Source: Deltaproteobacteria bacterium (GTDB lineage Bacteria; Desulfobacterota; Binatia; Binatales; Binataceae). Taken from it: DNA of 9,064 nucleotides. The position numbers and the translations under genes are program-made. The notes beneath the pieces are model-generated. The model ran no database searches, was not told where the DNA came from, and saw only the letters and a list, made by a program, of their open reading frames with translations. Of this stretch, positions 1 through 6,002 are shown piece after piece. Position 1 is the stretch's first letter. Every line of letters starts with the position of its first letter. The stretch is from contig JAJZAG010000142.1 of assembly GCA_021799555.1 (NCBI GenBank), positions 1 through 9,064 on the forward strand, given 5' to 3'.

Positions 1-1544
1 GCTTTGCGGGAGTGCTCACCTACCATAATGACGATGCGCGAACCGGACAGAATCTCGCTGAGACGGTGCTCACGCCCGCCAATGTTAACGCGGCATCGTT
101 TGGAAAGCTGCGCCAGTGGAAAGTCGACGGATACGTCTATGCTCAGCCGCTGTATGTTCTACACGTGCGAGTCAGACATCGGACGCGCGATCTGGTCCTC
201 ATAGCCACCGAGCATGACAGCGTGTATGCGTTCGACCCGGATTCGCGCGGCAAACTCCCGATTTGGCATAAAAGTTTCCTATCGAAGAAAGACGACGTGA
301 CGACGGTGCCCTCGCTGCTTCTCTCGTCGTTCGACATCGTGCCCGAAGTCGGGATTACCAGCACACCAGTGGTCGATCCCGCGGCCGGGACGATCTTCGT
401 CGTCGCGAAAACGCTCGAGCAGGGCACCAATATTGTTCTACGCTTACACGCGCTGGAGATTACCACGGGCCTGGAACGTCCTGGCAGTCCCGTAGTCCTG
501 AGCGCAACCGTGCCGGGATACGGGGCGGGCAACTCTGGTGGCACCGTAACCTATGACGACAAAACCTCGAATCAGCGGTCGGCGCTGGCTCTAGTCGATG
601 GCGTAGTCTATGTGGCGAACGCCTCGCATGGCGATATTCCACCGTACCACGGATGGATACTCGGCTACGACGAGACTTCTCTTGCGCAAGTCGCAGTGTT
701 TAATGACACGCCAAATGGCTCCAACGGCGGAATCTGGATGAGCGGCTCCGGTCCCGCCGCCGACTCTGGCGGCAATCTCTTCGTGAGCACGGGCAACGGT
801 ACCTTCGACGCCGCCAGCGGCGGGATTGATTACGGCGACAGCTTCCTTAAGCTCAACAGGTCCGGCGGCAGCCTGCACGTGGCGGATTACTTCACCCCGT
901 GGAATCAGGCCTATTTGAATGATAACGACCTCGACCTTGGCTCGGGCGGGCTGATTCTGCTCCCGGACCAGGCTGGCGATGCCCCGCATGAAGTGATTGG
1001 AGGCGGCAAGGCCGGTGCAATTTATGTGGTCAAGCGAGACGCGATGGGCGGCTACGACACCGCCTCAGAAAGCAACAGCCAGATTGTGCAGGAAATCGAC
1101 GATCAGACCGGAGCGATGCTGAGCTGTCCCGCTTACTTTAACGGGTATGTTTACTTCGGGGGCGTCGACAGTCCAGTCACTCAGTTTCAGTTGAACGATG
1201 GCCTGCTTTCCGGAACGCCAATTCACTCCACGTCGAGCCGTACATTTGGATTTCCCGGCACCACGCCCGCAATTTCCGCGAACGGAACCAGCAACCCGAT
1301 ACTTTGGACGATAGAGTCCGACACTTTCGGGGCTCCTTTTGGCCACGCGACGCTGTACGCCTTCGACGCCAACGATATCTCGATTGAGCTTTACGACAGC
1401 GGGCAGGCGGGCGCGCGCGATCTTCCCGGCCCGGCGGTAAAGTTCACCGTGCCGACCATCGCCTCGGGAAAAGTCTTAGTCGGCGGCCAATACTCCGTGA
1501 CCGAATACGGCCTGCTCGATGCAAAGGGAAAACCGCGCCGCTGA
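1..1544 (+). CDS. PQQ-like beta-propeller repeat protein, 5' end outside window
   Basis: The reading frame is open from position 3 and ends at TGA 1542-1544, so the start codon and any signal peptide lie before the window. The first in-window GTG (position 12) is probably internal, because the frame upstream still reads FAG and leads straight into a conserved-looking VLTYHNDDARTGQNL segment followed by TLxPANVN-like residues. About 513 residues are visible. They are rich in Gly, Asp and Thr and carry repeated beta-propeller strands such as ATEHDSVYAFD, GTIFVVAKT, GVVYVANASHGD, GNLFVSTGNGTFD and GAIYVVKRD. From memory these match a large family annotated as pyrrolo-quinoline quinone or quinoprotein-type propellers, usually exported and often without a proven cofactor. 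No catalytic dehydrogenase motif or heme CxxCH site is visible, and only one Cys (LSCPAYF) was noticed. The substrate is unknown. The gene converges on the small gene at 1573-1914 with a gap of only 28 bp. The fold class is fairly secure; the function is not. Confidence 0.85.
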   Translation, partial: FAGVLTYHNDDARTGQNLAETVLTPANVNAASFGKLRQWKVDGYVYAQPLYVLHVRVRHRTRDLVLIATEHDSVYAFDPDSRGKLPIWHKSFLSKKDDVTTVPSLLLSSFDIVPEVGITSTPVVDPAAGTIFVVAKTLEQGTNIVLRLHALEITTGLERPGSPVVLSATVPGYGAGNSGGTVTYDDKTSNQRSALALVDGVVYVANASHGDIPPYHGWILGYDETSLAQVAVFNDTPNGSNGGIWMSGSGPAADSGGNLFVSTGNGTFDAASGGIDYGDSFLKLNRSGGSLHVADYFTPWNQAYLNDNDLDLGSGGLILLPDQAGDAPHEVIGGGKAGAIYVVKRDAMGGYDTASESNSQIVQEIDDQTGAMLSCPAYFNGYVYFGGVDSPVTQFQLNDGLLSGTPIHSTSSRTFGFPGTTPAISANGTSNPILWTIESDTFGAPFGHATLYAFDANDISIELYDSGQAGARDLPGPAVKFTVPTIASGKVLVGGQYSVTEYGLLDAKGKPRR

Positions 1545-1546
1545 GC

Positions 1547-1564
1547 GGCAGCCCCGGCTGAGCC
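1547..1564. terminator. small GC-rich hairpin between convergent genes
   Basis: GGC (1547-1549) and AGCC (1550-1553) can pair with GGCT (1556-1559) and GCC (1562-1564), with a GA bulge and a very tight CC turn that would open by one pair. The hairpin lies immediately after the TGA of the propeller gene and just before the end of the convergent small gene. There is no T tract on either side, so an intrinsic terminator is only a possibility. Confidence 0.2.
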
Positions 1565-1572
1565 CGATTGGT

Positions 1573-1914
1573 TCAGGCACGAAGCAGGAAGTCACTCAGA
1601 TCCATTGCGAACTTGCCGTCGGTCAAGCTCATCGATTTCGGCGAGCGCTTGAGTTGAAGTTTTTCGATCTCCTGTTCGCGTGGCAAAATGTAGATGATAT
1701 CGCCGGAGCCGAGCGACACGAGGCGGACCCGCTCATCTCCGCGCCGCTCGGTGCCCGCAACTTCGTAAGGGCTGACGTGGTACCCGAAGCCCCGCGCACG
1801 AAGGGTCGATTCATCAACTTCCTCAACCACTGCGACGAAAATTCGAGTGTTGTCGTCGCGGAATAAGCGCTTGTCCACCATCACTATCCGGTCGCCCTCC
1901 CGAATCGTCGGCAT
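1573..1914 (-). CDS. conserved-looking small protein of unknown function, 113 aa
   Basis: A 113-residue protein with no signal peptide, no membrane segment and no cysteine. The ATG at 1914 is chosen because a strong Shine-Dalgarno, GGGAGG, lies 8 nt upstream (1923-1928). The N-terminal two thirds alternates hydrophobic and charged residues in short strands (GDRIVMVDKRLF, TRIFVAVVEEVDESTLRARGFGYHV, RVRLVSLGSGDIIYILP). This suggests a compact all-beta fold of SH3-like or small-barrel type. The tail ends in an acidic and hydrophobic segment (GKFAMDLSDFLLRA). It resembles, from memory, small hypothetical proteins beginning GDRVxVVxKRLF that occur scattered in environmental bacteria, but I cannot name the family. 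It lies on the same strand 91 bp downstream of the TPR-GreAB-C-PIN gene, so readthrough co-expression is possible, and it also has a candidate promoter of its own. No enzymatic residues are recognisable. Confidence 0.8.
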   Translation of the reverse strand: MPTIREGDRIVMVDKRLFRDDNTRIFVAVVEEVDESTLRARGFGYHVSPYEVAGTERRGDERVRLVSLGSGDIIYILPREQEIEKLQLKRSPKSMSLTDGKFAMDLSDFLLRA

Positions 1915-1922
1915 CGCGAATT

Positions 1923-1928
1923 CCTCCC
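1923..1928 (-). promoter_or_regulatory. strong ribosome binding site of the small gene
   Basis: On the minus strand the sequence reads GGGAGG, followed by 8 nt and ATG at 1914. It fixes the start of the 113-residue protein. It is notable because the two large genes around 5900-6002 show no comparable site. Confidence 0.7.
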
Positions 1929-1940
1929 TCGTTCCAGCCC

Positions 1941-1960
1941 ATCGGCTTCTGGATGCCGAT
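1941..1960 (-). repeat. 6-bp perfect inverted repeat at the predicted transcript start of the small gene
   Basis: ATCGGC (1941-1946) and GCCGAT (1955-1960) are perfect inverted copies around an 8-nt loop. The element overlaps the proposed -10 hexamer and the first transcribed bases, so it could be an operator half-site pair or a 5' leader hairpin. An inverted repeat this short can arise by chance in GC-rich DNA. Confidence 0.25.
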
Positions 1961-1987
1961 TTTACTCCGGCAGCGCCGCTTTGACGA
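1959..1987 (-). promoter_or_regulatory. candidate sigma70-type promoter for the small gene
   Basis: Reading the minus strand, TCGTCA (1982-1987, 4 of 6 matches to TTGACA) is followed after exactly 17 bp by TAAAAT (1959-1964, 5 of 6 matches to TATAAT). The start site would fall near 1952, giving a leader of about 38 nt that contains the GGGAGG ribosome binding site. The spacing and -10 are good, but two-hexamer matches are common, so this is moderate evidence only. Confidence 0.4.
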
Positions 1988-1996
1988 TCCCCGCAT

Positions 1997-2015
1997 CGGC
2001 GCCATTCAGGCGCCG
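1997..2015 (-). terminator. hairpin spanning the stop codon of the TPR-GreAB-C-PIN gene
   Basis: GGCGCC (1998-2003) and GGCGCC (2009-2014) flank a 5-nt loop, and the flanking pair 1997/2015 extends the stem to 7 bp. The TGA stop (2006-2008 on the minus strand) lies within the loop. There is no T tract downstream, so it may attenuate rather than end transcription, or simply be a GC-rich coincidence. Confidence 0.25.
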
Positions 2016-5000
2016 GCGCGCGCTTCGATCGACCTCGGCGTCTGGCTTGCGACCGATTCCGAGCGGACCGCCGACGCGGCAGTCCATCCGCGGATGACGT
2101 CGCTCAACTCGCGCGCGCGAATCAGATCAAGTCCGAACCGAATCGGCAGCGAACGCGGCAGCGCCTCGATACATTCGCGCCCTCGCGGACGGCTTGCGAG
2201 TCGATCGATCAGCCGAGTCGCGAACGTTCTGCGTGGCCCGCGCAGGTTTGGGTCATTGTAAACCCTGACAATCAGTTCAGCCGCGATTCGAGCCGCCTCG
2301 CCAAGACCGATTGCGGGATTTGCAAACTGATCGAGCGCTTGGCGCAGCGGAAACTGGTCAGGATTCCACATCGCAACTGATCCTGCGCGCAGGATCATAT
2401 CAATTGTCGGCGCCGTGAATCCGTAGGCCCATCCCGCCAGTTTCGTGTTGATCGTGGCAAGCTCAGACGGATCAAGGCATCCCGCAAGCATTCTTGCCTG
2501 CAGCGCCGAGGAGGTCCAAACCCGGCGCACGCCAAATTCGGACTTCGCAAACGCGGCCAGAATTCGATCGTCGGACCACAGAACATGACCCGGCATCGAA
2601 GCCAGCACGACGCTCTCTGCGCCGTGGCGGCCGAGTAGTTTGATCGCGCGTTCGCGCCGCTCAGCGTCGATCGCGGTCAGCGCCGCGCCGTCGCGCACGC
2701 GGCATACCGCCTGAATGCCATCGGCTAACGCCTTGAGCTGAGCATCAGCACGCAGCTTGCTGTCATAGCCATTGCCGTTGATCGCAGTTGAAAATCCCGG
2801 CGGCAGCTTGAGCGTTGTGTCGCCGAATTGGAGCCGCCGCAATTCCGACAGCGTAGCCTGAGAGACTACGAACTGACGCGGCCAGCTTGCCAGCAGGCTG
2901 AGCTTGCCAAGCATGCATAGCGTTGCAATCGCGGTCAAGTCGATAACGATCGCATTGGCGCGGTCGAAGGACGCCAGCGCGTCTTCGAGTTCACCAGGCG
3001 TGCCGAGGCAGCACTTGATCGAGCAGTCGGAGCGCTGCGCCAGCATAAACACCGCCTGCAAATCATTGGTGCCGAGGCGTTCGGCAATCGCGTGTATCGG
3101 CACCGGGTTATTTTGGTAAATGCGCTCCATTCCACCAAGCAAATCGTCGCGGCGAGCGGTCGAGGCGGCCAGCTCGTCAAGCGTCGCGGACAATTCTGAC
3201 CAGGTGAATGACTCATCGCGAACCGGTGCGAGCTCGATTTCCGGCTGCCCTGGAAAACGCTTTGACCATCCGTCGATGCAGTCCAGGAATCGCCACGCAT
3301 ATTTACTGACGATCTGTTTGACCACCCCTGCTTTACGGCTGAAACGCCCTTCCGGAAGCTGAAACTTGTCGCCCACGCGCTTGCCCTTGAGTGCCTTAGC
3401 CATCGGCGAGTTTGGCGCGTATTCGTCGAGGGCTTCGTCGGGGTCGCTTCCATCTTCGAGAACAATCCATCTTTCGACGTTGTTTTCTTGTTCCACGAAG
3501 CAGACTGCCGCGCCTGGCACGGCGGTATCGAAGTCCGCCACCTGCGGCGTGGGACCGATCGGACCAAGCGCGCCAAGGAACGCGCGATTCGCGTCGATAT
3601 CTCCCGGGTGGCGGCGCAAGAGTTCGTAAGAATAGCTCAGCGCCTCGTTGGCGCGCCCGCCTTCGCGCATTAGGCGCACGGCGTGCCCCCCAAGTGCGAC
3701 CGCTACGGTGCGCGCCGGCGGCATCGCTGCCGGATCGGCGATCATCAGATCACGTCTGCCGCACCGTTCCGCGGCGATCGAACGGCGCAGCCGCAGTACG
3801 GCGTCATCAGGATGCTCCGCCAAGAGTTTTTGGATTACCTCAATTGCAGCCTGTGGGTCGGTCTCCTCGAGGTGCGCAAGGTCGTCGTCGGCACGCTCCG
3901 GTTCGGTTGCAGCCGTTGAGCCGGCCGCGCCCTCGCGGGCGACACTGGCGATGATGTCTTCGCGTCCAAGCCGTGAGGCGCATTCAACGAGTCGGCGCCT
4001 GTCCGCTGCCTGTCCGCCTGCGGCAAGCGTCTGCCAAAGCGGCAGCGCGTCACGATAGCGGCCAAGGTCATGAAGCAAGCAGGCAAGATTTCGTCGCTCC
4101 TCCACAGGCGTGTCGGTTCGATGCGCCGCGATCGCTTCATCGGCCAATTTCGAGGCGTGGTCGAACTTGCCCTGCGCGAGTCGCATATTGGCGCGCAATA
4201 TGAGCAGTGCCAGTGGCGCGACGGCTCCCTCGGGCAGCCCCGCAAGCGTCGCGTCCACCTCTTGCCATCGTTCGAGCCGTGCCAGCACATCGGTAACAGC
4301 CGTGACCGCGAACGGAAATTCACTCTTGGGAATCGCGTCGGGACGGGCCATAGTCCGGGTGAGAATTTCAGCCGCAAGCTGAAGGTCACCTGGTTCGTCG
4401 CGCTCACGGAGGGTGATGGCCAAGTCGTATTCGGCGTCATCGCGGCCACCGACCGCGACTGCGCGCCGAAAGACCTCGATCGCCCCGTCAAGATTCCCAC
4501 GTCCGCGCAGCACGATTCCATATTCGACCAAGCTGTTGGCGTCTTCCTGCTTGAGCGAGTGCGCTTGCTCGATGTCTTTACCGGCGCTCTCGGCATCGTG
4601 CAGCGCGATCCGCGCTTGCGCGCGCCCAATTAACCCCGCTACTTCGTTTTGCGCCAAGCTTTCCTGATGCGCTAACTCGATCGCCTGTGAAAAACAATGC
4701 TCGGCTTCGCGCGCGCGCGATTCGTCGCTCGGCCCGGCCGCAGCCGCACCCGCGCTTTCGGCCGGCGGTGCCGGCGGCGTGGCCGCACTCAACTCGCCGA
4801 GTAGAATCGATTGGCCTAGAATTAGCCACGGATCGGACTGTCCCGCCATGCTCTCGGTCGCGGCGCGCGCATAGCGCTCAGCGCGCAAGTAGTCGGCGCC
4901 CGCAAGCGCGCGCCGCGCCATCACCATCGCAACCTCCGGATCGGCACCCAATTCGGGAGGGACGTTGGCCTCGAGGGCGGCTGCGTCGGCAACCAGCGAA

Positions 5001-5899
5001 GCATTGTTAAGCCACAGCGCAAGCGCTCTTGCGCTCGAGGGAAACTGCATCCGTAGGCGATCGGCCAAGGCATACGCGCGATCGCGCTCGCCCAAAAGCT
5101 CGTGCGCAAGCGCTTCATTCGTACACGCCTGCTCATCCTCGGGAGCAAGCGACCGTGCCGCGATAAACAGCATCGCCGCGCGCCGCACCTCTCCCTCGCG
5201 CAGCCATGCAACCGCAAGATTGGTAAGAACGCGGAACTTCTGCCCGGCGCTCAACTCGCTCCAGTGCTGCTCGCGAAGCCGCAGCAGCGCTAGACGCGCC
5301 ATCTGGTAGGAGCGCTGATTGATGGATTCGGCGGCGGCCGTAATTTCCGCCTCGAACCCCTCCGGTGGAGCACCGTTGGACTCGCGCACGACGGTTGGAG
5401 CGTCAAGACGCATTAAGGAATTCGCGCGGATGATCGCCTGGCGCTTGGCGGTCGAGCTGAATTCAGTCAGAACCTGTGGGTACTCATCAAGCAACTCCTG
5501 GATGTCGTCCCAGGTTATGACTTCGATCGCGCTCGGCCCCGAGCCTCTTTGCGCGCGATTAAGATCATACAGAGTTCGCTGCAAGCTTGCCTCGCGCGAC
5601 GCGGTGGTTGCGACGACGAAACGGCCGATTGGCAGCCCGAGACTCATAGCGCGCTCCGCGGCGTCCTTGATATCGTTCGCCGAGAGGGTGCTGTGAACCT
5701 CGCGCAGCGCGCATCGGACCGCCGCAACACGCGGGCGGCCGCTAATCTCGAGCAAATCAACCGGGCGCTCCCCGTTCCCGAGGTCGCGCATCCGCTCGAT
5801 TTGCGGTAGTTGCCAATGACGCCGCAGCAGGCGCAGACACAGCCGTTCGAACTCGTCGGCGCTCCTGGGCACAGGGTAACCGGAACTTGATATAGCCAT
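2006..5899 (-). CDS. TPR-GreAB-C-PIN protein with degenerate restriction-endonuclease-like N-terminus
   Basis: A 1297-residue soluble protein with no signal peptide or membrane segment. Residues about 14-150 look like an Mrr/REase-type alpha/beta domain: FERLCLRLLRRHW, then GERPVDLL with D48, ending VITWDDIQELLDEY. The expected Q/E-x-K is replaced by R62-C63-A64, so cleavage by this domain is doubtful. Residues about 190-770 are helical TPR-type repeats (for example LVEYGIVLRGRGNLDGAIEVFRRAV, split by an Ala/Pro/Gly linker at about 370-395). Residues about 790-885 match the GreA/GreB C-terminal fold, with NSPMAKALKGKRVGDKFQLP at 830-849. The N-terminal Gre coiled coil is absent. Residues about 983-1132 form a PIN nuclease domain with candidate acidic residues D987, E1019, E1095 and D1110/D1111. 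A helical tail follows. From memory this is the TPR-GreAB-C-PIN class discussed as a predicted biological-conflict system. RNA polymerase docking plus RNA cleavage is inferred. The ATG at 5899 has no Shine-Dalgarno. Confidence 0.88.
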   Translation of the reverse strand: MAISSSGYPVPRSADEFERLCLRLLRRHWQLPQIERMRDLGNGERPVDLLEISGRPRVAAVRCALREVHSTLSANDIKDAAERAMSLGLPIGRFVVATTASREASLQRTLYDLNRAQRGSGPSAIEVITWDDIQELLDEYPQVLTEFSSTAKRQAIIRANSLMRLDAPTVVRESNGAPPEGFEAEITAAAESINQRSYQMARLALLRLREQHWSELSAGQKFRVLTNLAVAWLREGEVRRAAMLFIAARSLAPEDEQACTNEALAHELLGERDRAYALADRLRMQFPSSARALALWLNNASLVADAAALEANVPPELGADPEVAMVMARRALAGADYLRAERYARAATESMAGQSDPWLILGQSILLGELSAATPPAPPAESAGAAAAGPSDESRAREAEHCFSQAIELAHQESLAQNEVAGLIGRAQARIALHDAESAGKDIEQAHSLKQEDANSLVEYGIVLRGRGNLDGAIEVFRRAVAVGGRDDAEYDLAITLRERDEPGDLQLAAEILTRTMARPDAIPKSEFPFAVTAVTDVLARLERWQEVDATLAGLPEGAVAPLALLILRANMRLAQGKFDHASKLADEAIAAHRTDTPVEERRNLACLLHDLGRYRDALPLWQTLAAGGQAADRRRLVECASRLGREDIIASVAREGAAGSTAATEPERADDDLAHLEETDPQAAIEVIQKLLAEHPDDAVLRLRRSIAAERCGRRDLMIADPAAMPPARTVAVALGGHAVRLMREGGRANEALSYSYELLRRHPGDIDANRAFLGALGPIGPTPQVADFDTAVPGAAVCFVEQENNVERWIVLEDGSDPDEALDEYAPNSPMAKALKGKRVGDKFQLPEGRFSRKAGVVKQIVSKYAWRFLDCIDGWSKRFPGQPEIELAPVRDESFTWSELSATLDELAASTARRDDLLGGMERIYQNNPVPIHAIAERLGTNDLQAVFMLAQRSDCSIKCCLGTPGELEDALASFDRANAIVIDLTAIATLCMLGKLSLLASWPRQFVVSQATLSELRRLQFGDTTLKLPPGFSTAINGNGYDSKLRADAQLKALADGIQAVCRVRDGAALTAIDAERRERAIKLLGRHGAESVVLASMPGHVLWSDDRILAAFAKSEFGVRRVWTSSALQARMLAGCLDPSELATINTKLAGWAYGFTAPTIDMILRAGSVAMWNPDQFPLRQALDQFANPAIGLGEAARIAAELIVRVYNDPNLRGPRRTFATRLIDRLASRPRGRECIEALPRSLPIRFGLDLIRARELSDVIRGWTAASAVRSESVASQTPRSIEARAGA

Positions 5900-5942
5900 A
5901 GTGTAGGTTTTATTAACATATTGACGACCGTAGCGGAAGACT

Positions 5943-5975
5943 CGATGCTAAAGCCTAACTTTCGACGCTAAGGCA
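5943..5975 (+). repeat. pair of 13-bp direct repeats 20 bp apart
   Basis: CGATGCTAAAGCC (5943-5955) and CGACGCTAAGGCA (5963-5975) match at 10 of 13 positions with a 20-bp period, about two helical turns. An inverted CTTTAGC lies at 5994-6000. The arrangement fits binding sites for a regulator acting on one or both divergent genes, but no regulator gene is in the window. Confidence 0.35.
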
Positions 5976-5983
5976 GGGCTGAT

Positions 5984-5995
5984 AGAATTAATTCT
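5984..5995. repeat. 12-bp perfect palindrome in the divergent promoter
   Basis: AGAATTAATTCT is a perfect palindrome. It overlaps the candidate -10 and expected transcript start of the ABC-F gene. It could be a dimeric operator, although AT-rich palindromes of this size also occur by chance. Confidence 0.3.
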
Positions 5996-6002
5996 TTAGC
6001 CG

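Larger units (their letters stand above)
5900..6002. promoter_or_regulatory. 103-bp divergent promoter region
   Basis: This AT-richer gap separates the starts of the TPR-GreAB-C-PIN gene (minus) and the ABC-F gene (plus), so both promoters must lie here or inside the opposite gene. On the plus strand, TAGAAT (5983-5988) matches TATAAT at 5 of 6 positions but has only a poor -35. On the minus strand, TATGTT (5915-5920) is a weaker -10 candidate. Each would place transcription starts only about 8-9 nt before the ATG. The exact promoter positions are low confidence, but the presence of a divergent control region is firm. Confidence 0.5.

Noticed and set aside
591..1346. Minus-strand open frames antisense to the propeller gene
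   Set aside because: The plus-strand propeller protein has consistent repeat motifs throughout, and these antisense translations have none.
1519..1866. Plus-strand open frame of 115 codons overlapping the small gene
   Set aside because: It is antisense to the 113-residue protein, which has a strong ribosome binding site and a sensible beta-strand pattern, and it begins inside the propeller gene.
3835..4629. Open frame of 264 codons on the minus strand in another frame inside the TPR region
   Set aside because: Arg/Ser/Pro-rich translation is typical of an out-of-frame reading. The overlapping in-frame TPR protein explains the region.
3412..4633. Plus-strand open frames of 180 and 187 codons antisense to the TPR gene
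   Set aside because: The translations are Arg-rich and low in recognisable motifs, and no ribosome binding site was sought or seen. They are shadows of the minus-strand gene.
4720..4790. Possible frameshift or domain break at the Ala/Pro/Gly-rich stretch in the TPR protein
   Set aside because: The frame stays open and TPR-like helices resume on both sides, so it is read as a flexible linker (residues about 370-395).
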